Source: Methyloversatilis sp.
Lineage (GTDB): Bacteria; Pseudomonadota; Gammaproteobacteria; Burkholderiales; Rhodocyclaceae
Reading direction: 5' to 3'
Length of the DNA: 64,000 nt
NCBI RefSeq assembly: GCF_030696805.1
Contig: NZ_JAUYRO010000002.1
Span: 1-64,000, forward strand
Shown piece after piece: positions 16,501 to 24,290 of the stretch. The position numbers were made by a program, and so were the translations under genes. Positions within the stretch are counted from its first letter, which is position 1, and every line of letters starts with the position of its first letter. The notes beneath the pieces are model-generated. The model was not told where the DNA came from and made no database searches. It saw nothing but the letters and a program-made list of their open reading frames with translations.

Positions 16501-19107
16501 TCAGATATCGAAATCAACTTGGGTGATGGATTGTGTCAGGTTGCCGGCGCAGGTACGCAGGTCGGCCGCCATGTCTCCACCCGACTGATAACGCGCCTCG
16601 ACTTCCTTGGCGAGCGCGCGGTCGATGATGGCCGACAGGCAATCCGGAACGTCAGGGCGGATGTCACGGATGTCCGGATGTCCTTCGTTCGCAATGCGAA
16701 ACATCAATTGCGCCATGGAATCGCCTTCGAAGGGCAGCTTGCCGCACACCATCTGGAACAACATGACACCCAGCGAAAACAGATCGGACCGACCGTCAAT
16801 CTTCTTGCCCGCCAGCTGTTCCGGCGACATGTAGGACGGCGTACCAAGCACCATGCCGGTCTTGGTGCGTGACGAATCGGTGATGCGCGCGATACCGAAA
16901 TCAGTCACCTTCACCTGGTCCGATTCCGGCTCGAACATGATGTTTGCCGGCTTCACGTCACGATGCACGACATTGTTGCCGTGTGCGTAGGCAAGCGCTT
17001 CGGCCACGCGAGCCACGACGTCCATCACTTTCGGCAGCGGCAGCAGCTGGCCCGGCTTGGTCTGCGGCACCAGATCGCGCCCCTTCAGGAACTCCATCGC
17101 GATGTAGGCGAGGTCGTGCTCTTCACCGGCATCGAAGATGGTGACGATGTTCGGATGATTCAGGCGCCCGGCAGTTTCGGCTTCGCGGAAGAAGCGTTCC
17201 TTCACGTCGGCCAGCTCTTCTTCGTCGAATTCCTGCGACAGGGCCATCGTCTTGATCGCCACGACACGATTGATCTTCGGATCGCGCCCGAGATAGACGA
17301 CGCCCATGGCGCCCTTGCCCAGTTCCTTCTCGACCTGGTAGCGCCCGAGCATCGGCTTTTCGACCGTGCCGTCCTCGAGGATGCTGGTATTCGTCCGGCC
17401 ACCGCCACCGCCACCGAGCATCACCGTTTCGGACATCGCCTTGGCGCGCTTCACCCGTGTTTCCAGATCGCGGAACTTCGGATTGAATTCCGCCATGTGG
17501 CGGAACACGCTTTCCGCCTTGTTGAACTGGCGCTTGCGTTCGAAATCGAGCGCCAGGTTGTAGAGGTTTTCCATCACCGCATCCGAAAGCGGTACCTGGC
17601 GGAACTTGTCCCACGCCATGTCGAGCTGCCCCTGGCCCTGGAAGGCCAGCGCCAGCATGCGGTTCGACTCGGCCGACTGTTCGTCGGACTTCACCTTGCC
17701 GCGCTCGGTCACCAGGAAGCGCTTGGTGGTGAGCAGCAGGTGGCCGACCAGCAGCAGTGCGGCCGGCAGCATCAACTGCAGCCAGACGAGCTGGCTGGTC
17801 ATCAGCACGAAATGGGTCGCCAGCAGTGCAACGAAGATGGCAGCGGTGACGCCGGCACCCAGCCCGGCTTTCAAGCGCGGCAGCAGCACGATGAGGTAGA
17901 GCGCCACCAGCAGGAACACGCCGAACTCGGCCGCCACCGACCACGGCGGCGACACGAAGAAATGCTCCTGCAGGATGCTGGACAGGCCGTGCGCCATCAC
18001 CTCCACCGACGACATGGCCGGCGATACCGGCGTGGCGTAGAAATTGCCGATACCCGGTGCGGTCTGCCCGATCAGCACGATGCGGTCGCGGTACTTGTCG
18101 AGCGGAATCTTGCCGCTCATGACGTCGAAGAAAGAATCGACCGGAAACGCCGGCTTGCCGCCTTCGCCGCGGTAATAAAAGCTGTACATGCCCAGACTCG
18201 GGTCGGTGGCCACGTTCAGCCGGGCCAGCGACACCGATTCGCCCAGCGTAACCTTGATGTCGGACACACCCAGATTCAGGCTCTTCGCCGCAATCAACAG
18301 CGGCAATGACGGGTACAACTGGTCGAAATGGGTCATCACCAGCGGATGCAGCCGCAGCCCGCCGTCGCGGTCGATCGACGGATTCAGGTGGCCGACCGCT
18401 GCGGTGACCGTTCCCAGCTGCTCGATGACGCCGGCCGATACATCCAGTGTCAGCGGCGGCAGGGGCTCGGTACCACTCACATTCGTCAGCGCGGTAGCGC
18501 GCACGAACTCCGGCAGAGGCTTGTCGGGGCGGCCTTGCGGCTCGCCGTCGAGGAACAGCATCGGCAGCGCCACATTGCCCGCCTTCTTCATGCTGTCGGC
18601 GAGCTGACGGTCAGTGTTCAGGGCCGCCTCGGCCTCGCGCAGGGTTGCGCCGAAAACATCCAGCGGATTGACGGCCTGCGCGGGTGGTTCAACGAACACG
18701 TCGCCTTCCGCAGGCGGTTCGACAGCCGCCGCTATTTCGATCTGGTCACGGGCCTGCTGCTCCAGTGCAAGCAACCGGTTGATATAGACAAGGCCCGGAT
18801 CGAGTTGCGGCTCGGCGAAGAAGATCGTTGTACCGACCACCTTTGCCTGTGCCTCTGCCAGCTTGTCGATCATGCGGGCATGCACATCACGCGGCCATGG
18901 CCAGCGGCCGATGTTGTCGATGCTCTGCTGATCGATTGCGATGATCGCAATGCGCGGGCTGGGGCTGCGGTCGGTCGCAGCGACACCGACGTCATACGCC
19001 TTGCGTTCGAGGCTCTGGATGAGGTCGGTCTGGGTGGAGAAAAGGAACAGCAGGCTGATGATGACGCCCAGGAACCAATCCGTCTTCCATACAGCGGCTT
19101 TGGCCAC
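16501..19107 (-). CDS. CHASE2-TPR-Ser/Thr protein kinase (membrane receptor kinase)
   Basis: About 868 residues. An N-terminal membrane helix precedes a periplasmic CHASE2 domain (to about 375, with PRIAIIAIDQQSIDNIGRWPWP). Three membrane helices, two TPR-like repeats (about 490-550) and a glycine-run linker follow. The Hanks-type kinase domain (about 590-850) has the glycine loop GKGAMG, the Lys in VAIK, HRDVKPANIMF, DFGIAR and SPEQLAG, so it is catalytically complete. CHASE2 in front of a kinase is the reverse of the PknB/PASTA layout. GTG at 19107 is preferred, with a G-rich ribosome site 6-10 nt upstream. An ATG at 19227 is also open but adds a polar, uncharacteristic leader. Confidence 0.93.
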   Translation of the reverse strand: MAKAAVWKTDWFLGVIISLLFLFSTQTDLIQSLERKAYDVGVAATDRSPSPRIAIIAIDQQSIDNIGRWPWPRDVHARMIDKLAEAQAKVVGTTIFFAEPQLDPGLVYINRLLALEQQARDQIEIAAAVEPPAEGDVFVEPPAQAVNPLDVFGATLREAEAALNTDRQLADSMKKAGNVALPMLFLDGEPQGRPDKPLPEFVRATALTNVSGTEPLPPLTLDVSAGVIEQLGTVTAAVGHLNPSIDRDGGLRLHPLVMTHFDQLYPSLPLLIAAKSLNLGVSDIKVTLGESVSLARLNVATDPSLGMYSFYYRGEGGKPAFPVDSFFDVMSGKIPLDKYRDRIVLIGQTAPGIGNFYATPVSPAMSSVEVMAHGLSSILQEHFFVSPPWSVAAEFGVFLLVALYLIVLLPRLKAGLGAGVTAAIFVALLATHFVLMTSQLVWLQLMLPAALLLVGHLLLTTKRFLVTERGKVKSDEQSAESNRMLALAFQGQGQLDMAWDKFRQVPLSDAVMENLYNLALDFERKRQFNKAESVFRHMAEFNPKFRDLETRVKRAKAMSETVMLGGGGGGRTNTSILEDGTVEKPMLGRYQVEKELGKGAMGVVYLGRDPKINRVVAIKTMALSQEFDEEELADVKERFFREAETAGRLNHPNIVTIFDAGEEHDLAYIAMEFLKGRDLVPQTKPGQLLPLPKVMDVVARVAEALAYAHGNNVVHRDVKPANIMFEPESDQVKVTDFGIARITDSSRTKTGMVLGTPSYMSPEQLAGKKIDGRSDLFSLGVMLFQMVCGKLPFEGDSMAQLMFRIANEGHPDIRDIRPDVPDCLSAIIDRALAKEVEARYQSGGDMAADLRTCAGNLTQSITQVDFDI

Positions 19108-19326
19108 GCTCACCCCCGAAAAATTGTGGCTTCCTGATTGCTGGATGCCGGTGACCTGCTTGTTGTTGTGTGATCTACCTGATTTTCCCGCCAAACCAAG
19201 TCTCGCGAGAAAACAGTCATCTGTCACATATTCTTGCAGTTCAGCCTCAACTCCGTCAAACGGGGCTTCAGCCTGCGCGGTGGAATATCACGCTGAACGC
19301 ATTCAAATCGTCATGTTGCGGGGGCA

Positions 19327-20280
19327 TCAGTACGGCAGTTCGCGCCCCAGGCCGGCAATCCGGGCCTTCTCAAGCAGGCGCGTTGCCAGCGTGAGGTCCT
19401 GGATGGCCATGCCCTGCGATTCGAACAGCGTGATCTGGTCATCCGACTGGCGCCCTGGCCGCATGCCATTGAGCAGTTCGCCCAGTTCCACCATCCCGTA
19501 CTCCGCCAGTCGCCCTTTCTCGAGCGCCGGCAGCAGGTCACCGGATTCGCGCAACGCCGTCGCGCGCGAGTCGACGGCGACCACGGCAGCGCGGCGGATG
19601 ACCGTTTCGTCGATTTCACGACGGATCAGCGCGTTTGATCCGGCGGCCGTCACGTGCGTGCCGGGCTTGAGCCAGCGCCCGTCGAACAGCGGCTCGCTGG
19701 CGGTGGTGATGGTTACCACGATGTCCGCCGATTTCACCATTTCCTCGGCACTGGCAGCGGGACGAACCGTACGGCCGAGCCGAACCGACTGCTCGGCGCA
19801 GAAGGCTTCGAGTTTGTCGCGCTTGCGGGCGAACACCTGAACCTCGTCCACTTCGCGTACCGCACACAGCGCCGCGATCTGGCTCTGCGCCTGCCAGCCG
19901 GCGCCGAAAACGCCTGCATGCTTCGATGCCGGATTCGACAGCAGGCGGGCCGCCACACCGCCGGTTGCGCCGGTGCGCATCATGCCGAGGTAGTCCGCTT
20001 CGATGACCGCCAGTGCGCGACCGGTAGCCGCGTCAAACAGATGGATCCAGAAGCGCGCTGCCTCGCGGCTGGTCGTGTAGCTCTTGTAGCCGATCACACC
20101 CAGCGGCAGCACGGCGCCGTGCAGGATGTGCAGCGCCGATGCCGGCGTGCGGCTGCGCGCGCGCGGCGTGTCTAAGGCCTCGCCGGTAGCGTGCCAGCGG
20201 TGTGCATCTTCCACCGCCGAAAGCGCATCCTCCAGGGTCAGCACCTGACGGATGTCGCTTTCGGTGAGGTAGAGCGCCAT
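19327..20280 (-). CDS. Ornithine cyclodeaminase / mu-crystallin family NAD-binding enzyme
   Basis: A 317-residue member of the ornithine cyclodeaminase, alanine dehydrogenase and mu-crystallin family. The Rossmann motif is GVFGAGWQAQSQ (about residue 121-132), preceded by YLGMMRTGATGGVAA, the conserved substrate-pocket segment, and followed by VVTITTASEPLFDG. Members deaminate ornithine to proline or reduce ketimines such as pyrroline-2-carboxylate. Sequence alone does not give the substrate. It starts 6 nt after the TerC gene ends, so the two are probably co-transcribed. The 219 nt between its end and the kinase start contain no other gene. Confidence 0.9.
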   Translation of the reverse strand: MALYLTESDIRQVLTLEDALSAVEDAHRWHATGEALDTPRARSRTPASALHILHGAVLPLGVIGYKSYTTSREAARFWIHLFDAATGRALAVIEADYLGMMRTGATGGVAARLLSNPASKHAGVFGAGWQAQSQIAALCAVREVDEVQVFARKRDKLEAFCAEQSVRLGRTVRPAASAEEMVKSADIVVTITTASEPLFDGRWLKPGTHVTAAGSNALIRREIDETVIRRAAVVAVDSRATALRESGDLLPALEKGRLAEYGMVELGELLNGMRPGRQSDDQITLFESQGMAIQDLTLATRLLEKARIAGLGRELPY

Positions 20281-20286
20281 GGTCGG

Positions 20287-21030
20287 TTACTGGATCGGGT
20301 AGTCGACCGGCTTGTTGCGCGCGCCGAGGAACTTGCCGAGCGCGAGCACGAAAATCGCGCCGGCTATGCCGGCACCGTAGCGCACCACGGCAATCGCTTC
20401 CGGCGCCACCGTCTTTGACGAGGGCTCGATCAGCGGCAGATAAGGCGTGATCGCCGGGTCACCGACCGCCATGGTGCCGGCGATCCAGCCAAGCAGCATT
20501 GCACCGAACGTGATGATGACAGGGTATCGGCTCATGAGGCCGAGCACGATCTGGCTGCCCCACACGATGATGGGAATCGACACGACCAGCCCGAACACGA
20601 CCAGTGCGAACTGGTGGTCGGCACCGGCGCCTTCGGCCGCGCCGGCAATCGCAATCACGTTGTCCAGGCTCATCACGAAGTCGGCCACGATGACGGTTTT
20701 CACCGCTGCCCACAGCTTGTCGCTGGGGTTGATGTTGGCGTGGTCGTCCTCATCATCGGCCATCAGCAGCTTGATGCCGATCCACAGCAGCAAGAGCGCG
20801 CCGATCAGCTTCAGGAAAGGGAGTTTGAGCAGCGTCAGCGCAAACATGATGAGCACGACGCGCAGCACCACGGCGCCGGCGGTGCCCCACATGATGCCCA
20901 GACGACGCTGCGCGGGCGGCAGCTTGCGGCAGGCCAGCGCGATCACGACGGCGTTGTCGCCGCCGAGCAGGATGTCGATCATGATGATCTGACCGACAGC
21001 GAGCCAGAACTCGGGAGAACTGAAATCCAT
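20287..21030 (-). CDS. TerC/YjbE-family integral membrane protein
   Basis: A 247-residue protein with about seven membrane helices. The TerC family signatures are LGGDNAVVIALACRKLP (about 23-39) and the repeat-related DFVMSLDNVIAIAGAA (about 116-131), whose buried Asp/Asn residues probably bind a cation. A short acidic, His-containing loop (ADDEDDH) lies between the halves. Related proteins are Mn exporters (MntP/TerC/YkoY types), so metal export is a reasonable guess but is not shown. A yybP-ykoY riboswitch, which often precedes such genes, was looked for upstream (21031-21096) and not seen. Confidence 0.9.
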   Translation of the reverse strand: MDFSSPEFWLAVGQIIMIDILLGGDNAVVIALACRKLPPAQRRLGIMWGTAGAVVLRVVLIMFALTLLKLPFLKLIGALLLLWIGIKLLMADDEDDHANINPSDKLWAAVKTVIVADFVMSLDNVIAIAGAAEGAGADHQFALVVFGLVVSIPIIVWGSQIVLGLMSRYPVIITFGAMLLGWIAGTMAVGDPAITPYLPLIEPSSKTVAPEAIAVVRYGAGIAGAIFVLALGKFLGARNKPVDYPIQ

Positions 21031-21096
21031 GATGGTGGTGCATTCGAATTGCGGAAGCGCGGATTCTACCGGTGCGGCCGCATGACGAGCACAAAT

Positions 21097-21122
21097 GAAA
21101 AAGCCACCGCCGAAGCGGTGGC
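21097..21122 (-). terminator. Intrinsic terminator of the sucCD operon
   Basis: A perfect 8-bp stem GCCACCGC / GCGGTGGC with a four-base loop (TTCG on the minus-strand RNA) is followed on that strand by five T. It lies 36 nt after the sucD stop and just upstream of the TerC gene, separating the two units. Confidence 0.88.
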
Positions 21123-21157
21123 CTTCATTGTCACGTCTGTCTGTCAGTGCGCCGGAA

Positions 21158-22051
21158 TCAGAGCAGGTCTTTGAGCAGCCTGGCCATTTCCGACGGATTG
21201 CGTGTCACGGTGAAGCCGCACGCCTCCATGATTTCCAGCTTGGCATCGGCCGTGTCGGCACCACCGGAAATCAGCGCGCCGGCGTGACCCATGCGTTTGC
21301 CGGCCGGGGCGGTGACGCCGGCAATGAAACCGACGATGGGCTTCTTCATGTTGGCCTTGCACCACTCAGCCGCTTCCGCTTCATCCGGACCGCCGATTTC
21401 ACCGATCATGATGACCGCGTCGGTGTCCGGATCGTCGTTGAACAGCTGCATCACTTCGATGTGCTTCAGTCCGTTGATCGGGTCACCACCGATGCCGACT
21501 GCGCTCGACTGGCCGAGGCCGATCTCGCTCAGCTGACCGACGGCTTCGTAGGTCAGCGTGCCGGAGCGGCTGACCACGCCGATGCGGCCCTTCTTGTGAA
21601 TGTGGCCCGGCATGATGCCGATCTTGATTTCGTCCGGCGTGATCAGGCCGGGGCAGTTCGGGCCGAGCAATCGCGTGCGCTTGCCGCCAGCGGCTTCCTT
21701 GGCCTTCATCCGGTTGCGCACCATCAGCATGTCGCGCACTGGAATGCCTTCGGTGATGCAGATGACGAGATCGAGGTCGGCTTCGACCGCTTCCCAGATC
21801 GCCGCCGCCGCGCCCGGGGGCGGCACGTAGATGACCGACACCGTTGCGCCGGTGGCAGCCTTCGCGTCAGCGACCGTGGCGTGGATGGGGATGCCTTCGA
21901 AGTCCTCACCGGCCTTTTTCGGATTGACGCCGGCGACGAAGCAGTTCTTGCCGTTCGCGTAGTCGCGGCACATGCGGGTGTGGAACTGGCCAGTCTTCCC
22001 GGTGATGCCCTGGGTGATGACCTTGGTGTCCTTGTTGATCAGAATCGACAT
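21158..22051 (-). CDS. sucD: Succinyl-CoA synthetase alpha subunit
   Basis: A 297-residue subunit of full family length. It binds CoA in the N-terminal Rossmann domain ([14 protein letters not shown], about 14-27) and carries the phosphohistidine of the catalytic cycle near the C-terminal part ([10 protein letters not shown], about 249-258). The alpha-beta complex converts succinyl-CoA to succinate with formation of ATP or GTP in the TCA cycle. The gene follows sucC by 14 nt on the same strand and is followed by a clear terminator, giving a two-gene operon. Confidence 0.98.
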   Translation of the reverse strand: MSILINKDTKVITQGITGKTGQFHTRMCRDYANGKNCFVAGVNPKKAGEDFEGIPIHATVADAKAATGATVSVIYVPPPGAAAAIWEAVEADLDLVICITEGIPVRDMLMVRNRMKAKEAAGGKRTRLLGPNCPGLITPDEIKIGIMPGHIHKKGRIGVVSRSGTLTYEAVGQLSEIGLGQSSAVGIGGDPINGLKHIEVMQLFNDDPDTDAVIMIGEIGGPDEAEAAEWCKANMKKPIVGFIAGVTAPAGKRMGHAGALISGGADTADAKLEIMEACGFTVTRNPSEMARLLKDLL

Positions 22052-22065
22052 GTGTTGTGTTCCCC

Positions 22066-23232
22066 TCAGTGTCCGGCCACGGCGGCCACGATCTTCTGTG
22101 CCGCATCCGCCATGCTGTCGGCCGAAATGATGGGCAGGCCCGAATCCTTCAGGATCTGCTTGCCCAGGTCTTCATTGGTGCCCTTCATGCGCACCACCAG
22201 CGGCACCGTCAGGTGCACTTCGCGCGCCGCGGCGACCACGCCGGTCGCAATGGTGTCGCAGCGCATGATGCCGCCGAAGATATTGACCAGGATGCCGCGC
22301 ACATTGGGATTGCGCAGCATGATCTTGAACGCCTCGGTCACCTTCTCGGTCGTGGCACCACCGCCGACATCGAGGAAGTTGGCCGGTTCGGCGCCGTACA
22401 GCTTGATCACGTCCATCGTGGCCATGGCCAGACCGGCGCCATTGACCAGACAGCCGATGTTGCCGTCCAGCGACACGTAGGACAGATCGAACTTCGACGC
22501 CTCGATTTCCGCCGGATCTTCTTCGTCCAGATCGCGGAAGGCCACGATGTCTTCGTGACGGTAGAGCGCGTTCGAATCGAAATTGAACTTGGCGTCCAGC
22601 GCCTTGATATTGCCGTTGCCTTCGAGAATCAGCGGATTGATTTCCGCCAGCGAGGCATCGGTTTCCATGTAGCAGGTGTAGAGCTTCCTGAAGGTATCGA
22701 TCGCCTGGGCCTGCGACGCCGCCGGGACGCCGATGCCGTCGGCCAGCAGCTTGGCCTGCGCATCGGTCAGTCCGATCAGCGGATCGACGAACACCTTGAT
22801 GATCTTCTCCGGCGTGTTGTGGGCGACTTCCTCGATGTCCATGCCGCCTTCGCTGGACGCCATCAGCGCCACCTTCTGGGTGGCGCGGTCGGTCAGCGCG
22901 GCAACGTAATATTCCTTCCGGATGTCGGCGCCTTCCTCGATCAGCAGGCGGCGCACCTTCTGGCCAGCCGGGCCGGTCTGGTGGGTCACCAGTTGCATAC
23001 CCATGATCTGATTGGCGAATTCACGTACTTCGTCGAGCGACTTGGCCACCTTGACACCGCCACCCTTGCCGCGGCCACCGGCGTGAATCTGCGCCTTCAC
23101 CACCCATACCTTGCCGCCCAGCGACTCGGCCGCTGCCACTGCCTGATCGGCTTCGAAGCAGGGCACGCCCCGCGGGGTCACTACACCAAAACGGCGCAAT
23201 ACCTCTTTCGCCTGATACTCATGGATCTTCAT
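22066..23232 (-). CDS. sucC: Succinyl-CoA synthetase beta subunit
   Basis: A 388-residue ATP-grasp subunit starting [17 protein letters not shown], the standard N-terminus, so ATG at 23232 is chosen over the longer open frame. Visible ATP-grasp elements are [19 protein letters not shown] (about 43-61), EINPLI near residue 200 (metal-binding Glu/Asn), and [15 protein letters not shown] and [10 protein letters not shown] in the C-terminal CoA-ligase domain. It is the first gene of the sucCD unit, with a TATAAT element about 140 nt upstream. Confidence 0.98.
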   Translation of the reverse strand: MKIHEYQAKEVLRRFGVVTPRGVPCFEADQAVAAAESLGGKVWVVKAQIHAGGRGKGGGVKVAKSLDEVREFANQIMGMQLVTHQTGPAGQKVRRLLIEEGADIRKEYYVAALTDRATQKVALMASSEGGMDIEEVAHNTPEKIIKVFVDPLIGLTDAQAKLLADGIGVPAASQAQAIDTFRKLYTCYMETDASLAEINPLILEGNGNIKALDAKFNFDSNALYRHEDIVAFRDLDEEDPAEIEASKFDLSYVSLDGNIGCLVNGAGLAMATMDVIKLYGAEPANFLDVGGGATTEKVTEAFKIMLRNPNVRGILVNIFGGIMRCDTIATGVVAAAREVHLTVPLVVRMKGTNEDLGKQILKDSGLPIISADSMADAAQKIVAAVAGH

Positions 23233-23372
23233 GCGTATTCCTCGCCTTGTTATCCGCACTGTTGCTGGAATGCCTGCCCGGCGCGTTCCACCGGACAGGT
23301 CCTTCAGGCACGGGACGCCGGTTGGCGCACCATCCAACGGGGCGGCGTGCGCACCACCTCGTATAATCCATA

Positions 23373-23401
23373 ATTATACAGCTCATAAGCTTCACTGAAA
23401 C
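23373..23401 (-). promoter_or_regulatory. Candidate sigma-70 promoter for sucCD
   Basis: A perfect -10 box TATAAT lies on the minus strand at 23378-23373 in the only AT-rich patch upstream of sucC. The -35 region about 17 nt further up (23396-23401, GTTTCA) is poor. The leader would be about 130 nt. The patch is itself partly palindromic, and a TATAAT also reads on the plus strand at 23362-23367. Confidence 0.4.
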
Positions 23402-23422
23402 CTCGGAACGGCAAATCGCCGA

Positions 23423-24121
23423 TCAATTTTGCGGCGGCGCAATATCCACCCTCAATTCGGCAACGCCTTCCACACGCGCACTGACGCAGTCACCGGGGTG
23501 CAGTGCCGCAACACCCGCCGGCGTGCCGGTGAACAGCAGATCGCCAGCGCGCAGTTCGACCAGCTGCGACAGCCTGACCAGAAGCGTGTCCACATCGAGA
23601 ATCATGTCGGCCAGATCGCCCCGCTGACGCATCTGCCCATTCACCGACAGTTCGATCTGCCCGGCGCGCGGATGTCCGCACACAGTGGCCGGCACCAGTT
23701 GCGACACCGGCGCACTCTGGTCAAAACCCTTGCCCATATCCCATGGCTGCCCCTTGTCGCGAGCCGCACGCTGCAGATCACGCCGGGTCAGGTCCAGCCC
23801 GACGCCGTAGCCGAAAATGCATGCGCGCGCCTGAGCAGGATTCAGCGCTCGGCCGCCACCGTGCAGCGCTACCACCAGTTCCACTTCATGCTGCAGGTCA
23901 CGTGTCGCAGGCGGATAGGCCACCGCAGCGGGCACGTTCACCACTGCATCGGCTGGCTTGGAAAAGAAGAAAGGCGCTTCGAGCGCCGGGTCATGCCCCA
24001 TCTCTCTCGCATGCTCGGCGTAATTTCGCCCGACACAGTAGATGCGCCGCACCGGAAAAAGCGCCTTTTCACCCTGTACCGGAAGCGTCGGTACAGGTAA
24101 CGGAAACAGCATCAGCGGCAT
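23423..24121 (-). CDS. Fumarylacetoacetate hydrolase family protein
   Basis: A 232-residue single-domain FAH-family enzyme. The start of the fold reads RRIYCVGRNYAEHAREMG. The metal-binding acidic cluster is in HEVELVVALHGGG and the later FGYGVGLDLTRRD. The C-terminal signature LLFTGTPAGVAALHPGD matches FAH hydrolases. Family members hydrolyse fumarylpyruvate or acylpyruvates, decarboxylate oxaloacetate, or isomerise aromatic ring-cleavage products, so the exact substrate is open. ATG at 24121 is used; an ATG three codons later is also possible. It is divergent from the FimV-like gene. Confidence 0.9.
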   Translation of the reverse strand: MPLMLFPLPVPTLPVQGEKALFPVRRIYCVGRNYAEHAREMGHDPALEAPFFFSKPADAVVNVPAAVAYPPATRDLQHEVELVVALHGGGRALNPAQARACIFGYGVGLDLTRRDLQRAARDKGQPWDMGKGFDQSAPVSQLVPATVCGHPRAGQIELSVNGQMRQRGDLADMILDVDTLLVRLSQLVELRAGDLLFTGTPAGVAALHPGDCVSARVEGVAELRVDIAPPQN

Positions 24122-24290
24122 GGCTGGCTCCTGCAGGGTTGTCGTGACAGACAAGTTTGCCTGCAGCGGCATCGCTTGGCACGGCGCGGCTCCAGCCGGG
24201 TTGCGCCATTAAAGTAAAGTTTCCCCTCGCGCGGCCGAAAGAACTGACAACGACCATTACTCTCAGGCGAATGCAGGTTCGGAGATCCTT

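Noticed and set aside
19225-19260. CRP/Vfr site upstream of the kinase gene (TGTGACAGATGACTGT)
   Set aside because: Only the left half matches; the right half lacks TCACA.
21031-21096. Manganese (yybP-ykoY) riboswitch before the TerC gene
   Set aside because: The gap is only 66 nt before the sucCD terminator and no matching paired elements were seen.
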